Positions 1-9,322 of a DNA stretch of 64,000 nt are shown in pieces. Source of the stretch: JABWBH01 sp964526695 (GTDB lineage Bacteria > Planctomycetota > Phycisphaerae > UBA1845); contig CAZGJA010000133.1 in NCBI GenBank assembly GCA_964526695.1, positions 1 through 64,000 of the forward strand, read 5' to 3'. The position numbers were made by a program, and so were the translations under genes. The stretch's first letter is position 1. The number at the start of each line of letters is the position of its first letter. The notes under the pieces are model-generated. The model had not been told where the DNA came from. It did no database searches and saw nothing but the letters and a program-made list of their open reading frames with translations.

Positions 1-32
1 GGGGGTTGCAAACCGTCGCCGCGCCAATCCGC

Positions 33-96
33 GCCGCGCCCGTAAGGAGGCGGTCTGCACCTTCTACCCCCCCCCGCTCCCTTCCGGGCGCGGCTC
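33..96. repeat. Inverted pair of a GC-rich dispersed repeat
   Basis: Two copies of a repeat with core gccgcgcccgtaaggaggcg lie head to head: 33-54 forward and about 76-96 reversed, separated by a run of nine C. The same core occurs at 8267-8286, 34856-34877 and 34889-34910. The pair can fold into a hairpin. The second copy encodes the last residues of the cytochrome gene that ends at 64, so the protein's tail has the repeat's typical reading (EPRPEGSGGG). Confidence 0.6.
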
Positions 97-3000
97 TGTC
101 GTCGTGGGCTTGCTGCGATCTTCCCGTCGGTGGAAGAACAGGAACCGTTCAAGCGCCGATTCGCCGTGACATTGCGTGCAGAGATTCGGCGCGATGAACG
201 GGCGCAGCATCGGCTGCATCGAACGCAGGAGCGTGGTCGAGCCTTCGCTTGGCAGCAGGGCGGAAACCTCGTCGGCGTGGAATCGACCGTGCGCGACGTG
301 GCACGTGGTGCAAGAAATGTTGCCGGCGGTTCCGGGCATTCCCGCGTCATCCGAGAGGGGCATGAAGCCCGGCGCGCCTGAAGGCACGGCGCTGGTGATC
401 GTCAAGGCGGGGTGGTCAAATCGACCCGGCGCGGCGGCCGGGCCGTTTTCGCGATGGCACTCGATGCACCATGCCGGTCCGGGCGGCGCGGCCGAAAGGG
501 ATGCCGTCGATTGGCCCAGCTTGAGATCGGTTTGCATCTCATCGACGGCATGAACCGCGTGGCACGGCCCGCAGGTCTGACCGGGCGGCAGCGCCGCGGA
601 GAGCGTCTCCGCCGAGTGCAGGCTGGCGGGGATCGTGTCCGCGGCGTCGTGGCAGCGCGCACACAACGTTGCGTCGTCGGCGCCGGCGCTGCGCCGCAGC
701 ATTGCGCGGCTTGAATCCGCGCCGGCGTGCGGATCGTGGCAGGTTCCGCAGGAGACGCGGCCGGGCGAGCAGCGTTTCCCTCGTTCATCAAACAGCGGAA
801 GGGCGGCATCCGTCGGGCGCATCGGCGAGGCCGCGGCAAGCCCAAGGGGATGGAGCAGCTCGCGCGCCGGCGGCGCGGGGAGGCGGCTTGCAGTCTGATG
901 GCATTCGAGGCACAGCCCTTCCGCGGTCGTCGGCGTGGAATCGGCGGCCCGCCAGAGAGCGAGTCGAGGCTGACCGTGTACGCCGTGACAAAAGCCGCAG
1001 CGCCCGGTGCGATCGGCCGCGGCGCCTTGCCCGTTGCGCCAGTCGGGATTGTCGAGGAAGTCGTGCGGACCGCCGGTCATTGCGAGCTTCTCGGCATGGC
1101 AGGCGGCGCAGAGATCATCCGGCGCGGCGCGAAGAAAGTCGGCATGTCGATCGGCGTGCGGATCGTGACAGTGCGTGCAGCGCAGCCCCAAGGCGTCCTG
1201 CGAAGCCGGCGCGGACGCGCCTGATAAAGCGGAGAGCGAGGCAAGACGATCCTCTTCAACCTGCGTGGGATGCGCGAACGGAAGCCCGCGCCTGAAGGGC
1301 GAGCATCCGTCCGGCTGATGACAGGTCACGCAGCGCCCCGCGCCCATCTCTCGCGCGGAGGCGGCCTGCGGGAGCGTCGCGAGCGCGTCCTCGACGGATG
1401 GACGAGCGTTGGCGTGAACGGCGTGGCAGGCGCCGCACGGACCGGATTCCTCCGCCGTCTGGCCGAGAGCGTTCCGTTCCGCGGGGGCAGCGAGTCGCAG
1501 ATCGTGCGCCGTGCCCAGCACCGATTGTTGCCCCGCGTGGCAGGTCCGGCACAAGGTTCCGTCGCAGGAGGAAGTCACGAGCAGCGCTTCCGGCGCAGGC
1601 GCGTTGTGCATCTTATGGCACGCAAGACAGCCGCTGGTCCGCGTCCACGCGTCGCGCACCCCAAGCTCGCGCAACGCGCTGCGCTGAAGCAGGCCCAGCG
1701 GCGCGGAGGTCGGATGCGGTGACGCACCCAGTACGCCCGCTGCGCCTTGCTCCTTCGTCTCGTGGCATCCGAGGCACAGCGCGCCGGCCGAGCCGTCAAC
1801 GGCGAGCAGCGCCTCTCGCGCCGAGCCGTGCGGCGTGTGGCAGTCCAGGCACGCCGCGCCCTTTGCGGCATCCAATCCCAACTCCGCCCGCCCTCGCCCT
1901 GCGTCCGCCGGCTCCGGCGCTGCGCCCCCCGGTGGCGCGGACTCCGCAGCGCCGATCTCGATCGGATGCATTCCGCTCGCGCCGGCCGCGCCCATGTCCA
2001 CATGGCAGCGCAGACACAACTCCGACGGGCTGCTCTGCACGCGCAGGAAGACGGCCTCCTTGAGCATGTTGCCCGAGCCGCCGCGCGTGTGCGCGCTGTG
2101 GCACGTGCGGCAGACGACCTGACCCGCAACGAGGGGAAGATCGGCTGGAACGTCCATGCCCGCCGGCGGCGTCACGCCGGATCCATGCCCGTGATCCTGC
2201 CAGACGCGACGGCGCGAGTCGGCCACTGAGCCGTCATGGCACGAGAGGCAGTTGTCCTCGCGGCTGGCGAGCGGATGCTCCGGTGGGTTTTCCGGCAGCG
2301 GGATCAGTTCAGTCGAACGCCCCTCCACCAGCGACGGCGTCCACTCGATGTGGCACACCACGCAAGCTTGCGGCTGGCGACCGGCGACGGGAGGGGGCGG
2401 CGCGCGGCGGACGGGGGCTTTGACGTTCTCGCTGATTTCCACCTTGAGCACGCGCGCGGCGCGGACCTCGACGACGTACGCATGGCCCGTCGCGTCCCAT
2501 GCCAATCCGGAAGGCGAGTCGAATTTCATCGGCCCGCCCTCGCTGTCGCGAAGGACGTCGATGAACTCCCCCTCTTTCGTAAAGACCGAAACGGCGCCCA
2601 GCCGACCATCCGCGACCCAGACGCGCTGCGCGGAGTCGTACGCGACGCCCTTGGGGCGGTAGAGCTGACCCGGCTCGGCGCCGAAGCTGCCCGCCACGCC
2701 GTTGCACGTGCCGTCCTCCTGCCACAGACCCACGCGACCGTTGATCACGTCGGACACGCACAGGCTCCCCCGTCCGTCCGCCGCGATCAGAAAAGGGTGA
2801 TCGAACTGCCAGCGTGCGGCGCCCGCGGATCCGATGACGGCCCCCGCGCCGCTGGTCAGATCGACGCGCAGGAGGTGATGCTGCTGATTGTCCACAGCAA
2901 ACGCGAACCGCTCGTCCGTCGAAAGGGCGAGGTCGGTGAAGTCCTCCCCTCCTTCGGCGGAGGCCGAGACCGGCAGCGTTCTCGACCAGCGTCCGTCCAC

Positions 3001-3453
3001 CTCGCAGGCGACGAGGCGACAATGGCCCGTGTCCGTAATCCAGAGTCGGCCCGCGCGATCGAACGTGACGCCCATCGGGCGGCTGAGACTGTCGTCGCCG
3101 TGCGATGCGACGATCGCGGAGACGCCGGCGTCGGGGGAGAAGATGACGACGCGGTCGTTGACGCCATCGGCCACGGCGACACGCCCGTCCGCGGCGACGG
3201 CGACATCGGAAGGCAGGCGCATCGGGGCTTCGTCGGGCGCGGCAAACGTCTGCACGATGCGACCGGTGAAGCGGTTGAATGCGTCTTCGCGGTTCGGCTC
3301 GGCTGGAAGCGGTGTCGCGGCATGCGCGGACGCGGCGAGAGTCGCGGCGGGCACAAACGCGGCACGATCCGCCGCGGATTGCACGAGGAACAGGCCGACA
3401 AGGAACGCAGACCCGCAGATCCCCGCCCGCCGCCTCATCAGAGGTCGGCTCAT
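64..3453 (-). CDS. NHL-repeat multihaem cytochrome c with 20 CXXCH motifs
   Basis: Secreted protein of 1129 residues. A signal peptide (about 1-46, ending near AHA) is followed by an NHL-type beta-propeller (about 60-345) and then 20 CXXCH haem-binding motifs from residue 364 (CVVCH) to near the C-terminus (CTQCH). Several are followed by a distal His, as in doublecyt-type CXXCH repeats. Start ATG 3453 is chosen because it overlaps the upstream stop by 4 bp (ATGA); the frame stays open further upstream but only inside the neighbouring gene. Last of four same-strand genes with three cytochromes in a row. Expected to act outside the cytoplasmic membrane in electron transfer; the propeller may be a docking or substrate domain. 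No known terminal reductase is recognised. The last ten residues are encoded by a dispersed repeat. Confidence 0.88.
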   Translation of the reverse strand: MSRPLMRRRAGICGSAFLVGLFLVQSAADRAAFVPAATLAASAHAATPLPAEPNREDAFNRFTGRIVQTFAAPDEAPMRLPSDVAVAADGRVAVADGVNDRVVIFSPDAGVSAIVASHGDDSLSRPMGVTFDRAGRLWITDTGHCRLVACEVDGRWSRTLPVSASAEGGEDFTDLALSTDERFAFAVDNQQHHLLRVDLTSGAGAVIGSAGAARWQFDHPFLIAADGRGSLCVSDVINGRVGLWQEDGTCNGVAGSFGAEPGQLYRPKGVAYDSAQRVWVADGRLGAVSVFTKEGEFIDVLRDSEGGPMKFDSPSGLAWDATGHAYVVEVRAARVLKVEISENVKAPVRRAPPPPVAGRQPQACVVCHIEWTPSLVEGRSTELIPLPENPPEHPLASREDNCLSCHDGSVADSRRRVWQDHGHGSGVTPPAGMDVPADLPLVAGQVVCRTCHSAHTRGGSGNMLKEAVFLRVQSSPSELCLRCHVDMGAAGASGMHPIEIGAAESAPPGGAAPEPADAGRGRAELGLDAAKGAACLDCHTPHGSAREALLAVDGSAGALCLGCHETKEQGAAGVLGASPHPTSAPLGLLQRSALRELGVRDAWTRTSGCLACHKMHNAPAPEALLVTSSCDGTLCRTCHAGQQSVLGTAHDLRLAAPAERNALGQTAEESGPCGACHAVHANARPSVEDALATLPQAASAREMGAGRCVTCHQPDGCSPFRRGLPFAHPTQVEEDRLASLSALSGASAPASQDALGLRCTHCHDPHADRHADFLRAAPDDLCAACHAEKLAMTGGPHDFLDNPDWRNGQGAAADRTGRCGFCHGVHGQPRLALWRAADSTPTTAEGLCLECHQTASRLPAPPARELLHPLGLAAASPMRPTDAALPLFDERGKRCSPGRVSCGTCHDPHAGADSSRAMLRRSAGADDATLCARCHDAADTIPASLHSAETLSAALPPGQTCGPCHAVHAVDEMQTDLKLGQSTASLSAAPPGPAWCIECHRENGPAAAPGRFDHPALTITSAVPSGAPGFMPLSDDAGMPGTAGNISCTTCHVAHGRFHADEVSALLPSEGSTTLLRSMQPMLRPFIAPNLCTQCHGESALERFLFFHRREDRSKPTTTEPRPEGSGGG

Positions 3454-4646
3454 GGCGAGGGAAGCTCCTGCTTGCCGGGTGCGTCGCCCGGCGGGTTTGC
3501 GCCGGCTGCGTCCGCCGGAGGCGCCGCGCCGGATGCGTCGTCCCGCGGGCGCATGAACCTCGGCAGGTAGAAGGGGCTGCCCTCGGAAATGTGCTGAATC
3601 ATCCGCACGACGATCGAGCCGGTCAGATCGGCCGTGCGTTTCGCCGAGTATCCCAGGGACGTGAAGTCGATCAGGCCTGAAGGCGCGTGGCAGTCGCTGC
3701 ACTGAAGCGTCTGCGGTCGGCGCAGGGGATGAATCTCCGCCAGCAGCGCCGCCTTCGCGGCGTCATCGAGACGGTCTCGCTCCGCCACGTATCGACGCAC
3801 GTGTGATTCCACGCCGGGGTGGGCCAGCACGGGCGACCTGGACGCGCCGTCCACCAGCGCCAGCTTCGCGCCGTACTCGCCGCGAAAGAAGTGCGGAACG
3901 ACTTCGAGCGCCGTGTTGATCATGCCCGTGTACTCGTCGCTGCCCGACGTCGTGCCCGCAAGGTGGTCGGCCAGCGTGTTGAGGATTTTCCCGTTCTGCG
4001 CCGCCGTGTCGGCCTCGCGCAGCAGCTCAATGAGCCGCCGGCGGTCAGCCTCCGCATCGCGTGCCCCATGCCTTGGGGCTGTCATGTCCAGCAGAAGCGA
4101 ATGCGCCGCCAGCACGCTCGGCGTGCCCCGCTTCTCCCCGGTGGCGGGATCATACCACGTTACGCCCAGCGGACGACTCTCGCTTTGGAGGTGGCAGACG
4201 CCGCAGTGGATGCTGGTGGCGTGCATGTTGAGGAACGCCCGCGTCTCCTTGCGACCGGCGTGGGGCAGGGCGGGGTGGCAGCCGCTGGTGGTGCAGTTGT
4301 TGGCGCGGTCCGGCTGGATCCACGTGTCGAGGCGATGGTAATGCGCCAGCGGCGCGCGAGCGTGCTCGACCGTCTCCAGACCCGCCCAGGCGTGGCGATT
4401 GGTCTCCAGCGTCGTCGTGTCGAGGCGGCGGGGCCACTGCGTCACCTGCGCCGGAGGCGGCGCGGAGACCATCAGCGAGACGGCGAGATAGCGAAACGCC
4501 CGATACGACGTGTAACCGATGATCGCGATCAGGGCGAGAGCATAGGCTCGAAGCGTCAGCCCTCGCGCCGCGCGCCCCGCCCAGGCGATCAGCCGTGCCG
4601 CGCGGCTGCGTGTTCCACCGCCGCTTGTCGTTGGAGTCGTCGTCAT
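3450..4646 (-). CDS. Membrane-anchored c-type cytochrome, about three haems
   Basis: 398 residues. One hydrophobic segment near the N-terminus (about 30-60) should anchor the protein, leaving a periplasmic domain with CXXXCH-type CTTSGCH (about residue 117), CGVCH (about 148) and CSDCH (about 322). The C-terminal 40 residues are rich in Pro, Ala and Gly. It overlaps both neighbours by 4 bp (ATGA on each side), so translational coupling with the b/c-type cytochrome upstream and the 20-haem protein downstream is very likely. Role inferred: electron carrier between the membrane quinol site and the large extracellular cytochrome. I do not recognise a named family beyond multihaem cytochrome c. 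Confidence 0.8.
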   Translation of the reverse strand: MTTTPTTSGGGTRSRAARLIAWAGRAARGLTLRAYALALIAIIGYTSYRAFRYLAVSLMVSAPPPAQVTQWPRRLDTTTLETNRHAWAGLETVEHARAPLAHYHRLDTWIQPDRANNCTTSGCHPALPHAGRKETRAFLNMHATSIHCGVCHLQSESRPLGVTWYDPATGEKRGTPSVLAAHSLLLDMTAPRHGARDAEADRRRLIELLREADTAAQNGKILNTLADHLAGTTSGSDEYTGMINTALEVVPHFFRGEYGAKLALVDGASRSPVLAHPGVESHVRRYVAERDRLDDAAKAALLAEIHPLRRPQTLQCSDCHAPSGLIDFTSLGYSAKRTADLTGSIVVRMIQHISEGSPFYLPRFMRPRDDASGAAPPADAAGANPPGDAPGKQELPSP

Positions 4647-6619
4647 GAGCCGCCTCCCGCGTGGGGTGTGGAAAGTCCGAGGTCGCGGGCGGCCTCCTCA
4701 ACAAACTCCGCGTGCCCCTCGACGAGTTCGCCGATGGGCGTCGTGCCGGTCAGCGTCGCGGGCGAGAGCGGGAAGACGTGCGGCGAGAGCATGACGTTGT
4801 AGGTGTGCAGGATGCCGACGTGAATGAGCGCGAGGAAGGCCTCATACGTATGAGCGATGCCCGCCAGATTGAGGATCCTCCCGGACAGCACGTGCGACGC
4901 CAGTTGCTCGCCCCACAGCAGCACGCCGGTGACGCCGAGGATCATCGTGCCCCAGAACACGCCGATGTACTCGAATTTTTCCTTCAGCGCGAAGCGGCCG
5001 AACTTGGGGCGGTCCGAACGCAGGAAGCAGAGATATTGCAGCAGGTGCAGCGTTTTGCGCGCGTCGTCGATCGTCATCCACATCGGCAGGGCGACGAAGG
5101 TCCGCAGGAATCCGCGCGGCGTCACGCCCGATGAAGCGGATCGAGAGCGGACCCACACCAGGGCGAGCGTGTAGCCCATGTGCCCGAGGAATCCAACGAC
5201 GAGCAAAATGCCGCAAACGTGGTGGATGAGTCGAGCAACGCCGAGTCCGCCGAAGCCCGAAATCAGCCACGCCGCCCACGGCTCCGCGGCGAACTTCATC
5301 GGAAACCCCGTCAGGACGAGCAGCACGAAAAGCAGGGCCAGCGTCCAATGCTGAATCCGCTGCGACACGCTGAAGCGGACCAGTCGCTTGCGGCCTTTCG
5401 AGCCGTCCATGAGCTGGACCGCCAGATCGCGCACATGCTCGTCGCGCGGCGACTCGCGCCCCACCGCCAGTTGCAGCAGTTCCAGCAGCGACAGCACCGC
5501 CGACGGACCGAACGTCATGACCGTCAGAATGATGAACGCGGCCGCGAGGAGGTACTCCAGCGATCCGTGCGACGTCGGCAGGTCGAGGTGCACGCCCATG
5601 TCCCCGATGCTCGGGGCGGCGCCCGGGTGACATTCGACGGTGCCGCAGGTTGCGGCGATGCGGCTTTCATGCGCCGGCGACTGCGGCGCCGTGTGCGGCA
5701 CGATCGCATGGACGCTCCCGCCGCGCGTCGCATGGCAGGACAGGCAGGACGCCGTCGATTCGTCGCCGAGGAGGGCGGCCTTGCCGTGGAAGGTGCGCAT
5801 GTAGCTGGCGACGGTGTCGGTCAGCCCGAGCGTTTCGAGAACTTTCGCGTCGCTGTGGCAGACGGAGCAGACCTGCGCGACTTCGAGCGTCGGGCGCGCC
5901 GGCTGCAGTCGCGCGGAGACGTGGCGCAGCGCGTAGGCGATGTTCACGTCGAGAGGCTGCTCGTGGCAGGCGCGGCAGCGGTGCAGCGCCTCGTCGCCCA
6001 GCAGCGCGAGCTGCGGAATGGTCTTGCCCGCATCGCGAAAAACCGGCTCGTCGTGACAGTAGAGGCAGGCGGATTGGTCCTGCTCCAGAAGCGCGCCGCT
6101 GCTGAACGTCAGCGCCGTCAAGTCCTCCGGGCGGTGCACGCTGCCCAGGAGCGCGTCGGCGATGCCGGCGTGCGTGAAGCGCTGCACGCGGCCGCCCGGA
6201 TCAGCCAGATGGCAGGCGCGCGTGCAATCCACCCGCGCCACGGGGCCGTGCGGCACGACGCCCACGCCGTCGCCCACGTGGCAATCCGTGCAGGCGAGCC
6301 GCCCATGCGGACCGGCGAGCGAATGCGAATAATCGGGATCGACGAAAAAAACGTGCAGCCGATCCAGCTCGCGATCGTAACGTGACAGGCCTCGGAACTG
6401 ATGGCAGAGCAGACAGTTCTCCGGATCGGGGGATTGCGCGCTGACGGTGGCCACGCTGCAACACACCACTGCGGGGATCAACAACGCGGCGATCCTGAAC
6501 CGCGCGCGGCGGGGATATTCGTAGGGCGGGCTATGCCCGCCGCCGTAAAACCCACCACGCCCGCCGCCCGCTCGGCCCCGGCCCCTCGAAGACGTTGCTG
6601 TCCGCTGCTCCCATGCCAC
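4643..6619 (-). CDS. Multihaem cytochrome c fused to a b-type membrane cytochrome
   Basis: 658 residues from ATG 6619. The first half carries about eight c-haem sites (CLLCH, CTDCH, CTRACH, CLYCH, CRACH, CSVCH, CLSCH and a wider CGTVECH). The second half, from about residue 360, has five hydrophobic segments with histidines inside them (QHW, LIHHVCG, GHMGY, AHTYEAF, ILHTYN), the pattern of the formate dehydrogenase gamma / Ni-hydrogenase cytochrome b family that exchanges electrons with quinones. Inferred role: quinol oxidation coupled to periplasmic haems. The start is uncertain: residues 20-40 are Gly/Arg-rich and partly encoded by a palindromic repeat (6533-6550), so a later TTG start near a short signal peptide is possible. 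Stop overlaps the next gene by 4 bp. Confidence 0.82.
   Translation of the reverse strand: MAWEQRTATSSRGRGRAGGGRGGFYGGGHSPPYEYPRRARFRIAALLIPAVVCCSVATVSAQSPDPENCLLCHQFRGLSRYDRELDRLHVFFVDPDYSHSLAGPHGRLACTDCHVGDGVGVVPHGPVARVDCTRACHLADPGGRVQRFTHAGIADALLGSVHRPEDLTALTFSSGALLEQDQSACLYCHDEPVFRDAGKTIPQLALLGDEALHRCRACHEQPLDVNIAYALRHVSARLQPARPTLEVAQVCSVCHSDAKVLETLGLTDTVASYMRTFHGKAALLGDESTASCLSCHATRGGSVHAIVPHTAPQSPAHESRIAATCGTVECHPGAAPSIGDMGVHLDLPTSHGSLEYLLAAAFIILTVMTFGPSAVLSLLELLQLAVGRESPRDEHVRDLAVQLMDGSKGRKRLVRFSVSQRIQHWTLALLFVLLVLTGFPMKFAAEPWAAWLISGFGGLGVARLIHHVCGILLVVGFLGHMGYTLALVWVRSRSASSGVTPRGFLRTFVALPMWMTIDDARKTLHLLQYLCFLRSDRPKFGRFALKEKFEYIGVFWGTMILGVTGVLLWGEQLASHVLSGRILNLAGIAHTYEAFLALIHVGILHTYNVMLSPHVFPLSPATLTGTTPIGELVEGHAEFVEEAARDLGLSTPHAGGGS
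6531..6552. repeat. Palindromic repeat (ggcgggctatgcccgcc)
   Basis: A 7-bp stem with a TAT loop, of the type common between planctomycete genes. Here it falls within the N-terminal coding frame of the cytochrome b/c gene, giving the odd stretch GGGHSPPY. It is a warning about the annotated start. Confidence 0.5.
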
Positions 6620-6673
6620 GTCTATTCCCCCGACGGCCAGGCCGCTTTGCGCGGCGCAGGCCGGAGGTTGCCT

Positions 6674-7459
6674 TCACATCGATCCCGTCCGCCCGCCGTC
6701 GAGCGTGAGGTTGATCCCGGTCACGTAGCTCGCCTCCGCTGACGCGAGGAACGCCACGCCCATCGCAATTTCCCGCGGCGCGGCGAATCGGCCCATCGGA
6801 ATCTTCGCCTTCATGCCCGCGATGATCTGCTCGTTCGAGGCGCCTTCGTGCTTCGCGCGGGCTTCGATGAGCGATCCCAGTCGCGCCGTGTCCGTGTACC
6901 CCGGCAGGACGTTGTTCACCGTAATTCCCAGCGGCGCGACTTCCATCGCCCACGTCTTCGCCCAGTTGGCCACGGCGTTGCGAATGGTGTTCGACACGCC
7001 CAGCCCGGGGATCGGCTCTTTGACCGACGTGGAGATGATGTTGATGATGCGCCCGTAGCCGCGCTCCTTCATGCCCGGCAGCAGCGACTGCGCGAGAAGC
7101 TGGTTGCACAGGACGTGCCGCGTGAAGGCGTCCACGAAGGCCTGCGGCTGCGCCTGGGTGATCGGTCCGTGCGGCGGGCCACCGGTGTTGTTGACGAGGA
7201 TCTCGATCGGTCCGTGCGCGGCGACATGCGCGACGACCCGATCGCGCAGCGCGGCGGGGTCGTCGAAGTTCGCCACAAGGTAAGCGTGTCGCTGATCGCG
7301 CGGGCGCGGCAGTCCGTCTTTCACGCGACGCAGGGTGCTCTCATCCCGCGCCGCAAGCACCACGATCGCGCCTTGCTCCGCCAGCACCTCCGCGCACGCC
7401 CGACCGATGCCCTGCGTGCTCCCGCAGACCAGCGCCGTCTTGTTGTGCAGGTCGATCAT
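6674..7459 (-). CDS. Atypical short-chain dehydrogenase/reductase (SDR)
   Basis: 261 residues. The Rossmann motif GSTQGIG (13-19), NNTGG (90-94) and a C-terminal LDGG tail place it in the classical SDR fold and length. The catalytic Tyr-x3-Lys is absent: after the serines at 143/145 the expected positions read S156 and R160 (GVSNTIRNAV). This resembles a BKR-like SDR subgroup known to lack a perfect catalytic tetrad, so substrate and even activity are unclear. Start ATG 7459 gives the usual MIDLHNKTALV N-terminus; a longer frame to 7549 has no family support. It sits 54 bp upstream of the cytochrome genes on the same strand and may be cotranscribed. Confidence 0.85.
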   Translation of the reverse strand: MIDLHNKTALVCGSTQGIGRACAEVLAEQGAIVVLAARDESTLRRVKDGLPRPRDQRHAYLVANFDDPAALRDRVVAHVAAHGPIEILVNNTGGPPHGPITQAQPQAFVDAFTRHVLCNQLLAQSLLPGMKERGYGRIINIISTSVKEPIPGLGVSNTIRNAVANWAKTWAMEVAPLGITVNNVLPGYTDTARLGSLIEARAKHEGASNEQIIAGMKAKIPMGRFAAPREIAMGVAFLASAEASYVTGINLTLDGGRTGSM

Positions 7460-7711
7460 GGCAGAGGGATAACGCGGCATTCCGGCATCGGCAAGGCGAT
7501 CGCGCCCCGGCGACCGGTACGCCAAGCGCGCAACCAGAGCCGCGCCCATCTACAGGACCGCGCCCGTAGTACCGCACCTTCAGGGTCGCGGGTCTGATCG
7601 CGGACTTTCGGTTCGTGCCCCTCCGTCGTTGCAAGCCGCGTGCCACCGCATGGCAATCCGTCCCCGCCGAAGCGGCATTTCAACACCCTCCCCCGCGTCC
7701 GGATCGCGATA

Positions 7712-9070
7712 TCAACCCAGGTGAAGCTCGATCGGCGCCGGATCGCACAGCATCGTGAGCGCACGCTCGTCCACTTCAGCACCCCAGCCGAAGCCCGTCA
7801 GCGCGGGCGGCCGCCCCGCGTAGCCGAACTTCAGCGAACGCCGCGTCACGTCCTTCGCGAGGAGCCGCGTCCCGAAACACCCCTCCGCCCACTCCACGTG
7901 CGGACAGATTTCCAGAAAACGAAGCCCCGCGCCGGAGAGGACGCTGGTCTCGCCCACCATGCAGCCGAGCTGAACCCGCGCCCCGCCGCGCCACGCCAGC
8001 GCCGCCAGCCGCAGCGATGCCAACATTCCGCCGCACTTGCTGAGCCGAATGTTGAACACGTCGGCCACGCCCAGCTCGATCAGCCGCTGCGCGTCCTGCT
8101 GCGTGACCAGCGACTCATCATGAATCAGCGGCAGCCCGATCTCGCCGCGCAGCCCCGGCAGGTCCGCCTCCTGTCCGCGCGGCAACGGCTGCTCAATGCC
8201 GGCCAGTGCCATGATGTTGGCTCCCACCGTGCCGCGCTCGCTATCGGAGCCGCGCTCGCTTTCAGAGCCGCGCCCGTAAGGAAGCGTTTCTTTCGCATCC
8301 CCTGCGATCCCGAAATCCCTCCAACGCGACAACCGCTCCCGAGCCTGCTGAAGCGTCCAAGCGCCGTTGGCGTCCAGTCGCAGGCTCACCCGCCCCCGCG
8401 CGATGCCCCGCCCCAGCTTCCTCACGACGGCGAGCAGCCGTTCCTCATCGCCGTCGTCGCCCACCTTGAGCTTGAAGTCGCGCAGCCCGCCGAGGCGCAT
8501 GAGACGCAGTTGGCGCAGCGTCCGGCCCAGATCGCTGGAGGCCAGCACGCCGCTGAAGCGCGGTGCTGCGGAGCGCGGCGTGGCAGGCGCGCCGGCGCGC
8601 TTCGCGGGACCGGCGGCCGTGGTGAACGTCAGCCCCATCCAGCCCGCGACCTCGGCCATGCCCCGTCGAAAGTGCCGCAGCGACGCGTCGAGCAACGCCA
8701 GCTCCACGCCCGCCCGCGCGGCCGGGAAGCCGATGACTGCCGCTGTGTCGCTCACGCCCGTTTCCGCCGTCGCCGCCTCGGCTCGCTCCGCGGAATCCCC
8801 CCGCCACGGCAGCGCCTCCAGCGCCTCCAGCGCGGGGCTGAGCGAATCCGCATGAAAGGACATCACCGCGTCGAGCAGCGGACCTTGCATCGCGCGCAGC
8901 GCCGACTCACGGTCCTCGCCCGTCACGTACGTCCGCGGCAGCGTCTCGCCATACCCCACGCCGCCGCCGGCCAACTCGACCTTCACCACGATCGGATCGG
9001 CGAAAGCGCGCGTCGCCCGCGCGTGCTCCACCGCGCCGCGCAGCGGAATCCGCAGCGGATACAGCGTCAT
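7712..9070 (-). CDS. Enolase-superfamily enzyme (OSB synthase / dipeptide epimerase-like)
   Basis: 452 residues from ATG 9070. Residues expected for the muconate-lactonising branch are all visible: KxK at 200-202 (FKLKVG), D233 with N235 (LDANG), E293 (GIEQP), D318-E319 (HDES) and K345 (LSKCGG). Mg-dependent proton abstraction next to a carboxylate is therefore likely; o-succinylbenzoate synthase and L-Ala-D/L-Glu epimerase are the nearest named functions and cannot be separated here. Two insertions stand out: about 143-172, rich in Ala, Pro and Arg, and 262-283, encoded by a dispersed DNA repeat. A TTG 27 bp upstream preceded by AGGAG is an alternative start. Divergent from the TIM-barrel gene at 9323. 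Confidence 0.82.
   Translation of the reverse strand: MTLYPLRIPLRGAVEHARATRAFADPIVVKVELAGGGVGYGETLPRTYVTGEDRESALRAMQGPLLDAVMSFHADSLSPALEALEALPWRGDSAERAEAATAETGVSDTAAVIGFPAARAGVELALLDASLRHFRRGMAEVAGWMGLTFTTAAGPAKRAGAPATPRSAAPRFSGVLASSDLGRTLRQLRLMRLGGLRDFKLKVGDDGDEERLLAVVRKLGRGIARGRVSLRLDANGAWTLQQARERLSRWRDFGIAGDAKETLPYGRGSESERGSDSERGTVGANIMALAGIEQPLPRGQEADLPGLRGEIGLPLIHDESLVTQQDAQRLIELGVADVFNIRLSKCGGMLASLRLAALAWRGGARVQLGCMVGETSVLSGAGLRFLEICPHVEWAEGCFGTRLLAKDVTRRSLKFGYAGRPPALTGFGWGAEVDERALTMLCDPAPIELHLG
8231..8290. repeat. Dispersed repeat inserted in frame in a coding gene
   Basis: Three degenerate 18-bp units (gccgcgctcgctatcgga, gccgcgctcgctttcaga, then gccgcgcccgtaaggaag) lie inside the enolase-superfamily gene. 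Read on the minus strand they give PYGRGSESERGSDSERGT. The core matches the intergenic copies at 33-54 and 34856-34910. Confidence 0.7.
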
Positions 9071-9322
9071 GCGTCGAACAATCGCCGGCGCGGGCAAGTG
9101 ACTCCTCACTCCGTTTCGGACCTGGAAACATCGCAGTCGTGCCGCGAACCGCTTCTGCGGCTCTGCGGAGTATTCCCAGCCTTCGCTTCCGGGTCCAGTC
9201 GGCATGGGCCAATGCGGATCCCTGCTCCGCGCGCCGGGATAGTCCAACGTGCCGGCCTGCGGTAAGCTCAGGCGGACGCGAATACACAAGGAGCGGGCAC
9301 GATCACATAAGGAGGTTTCGCC

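Noticed and set aside
2236..3570. Plus-strand open frame (444 codons) opposite the NHL propeller
   Set aside because: Shadow of a gene with 20 haem motifs on the minus strand; no recognisable features of its own.
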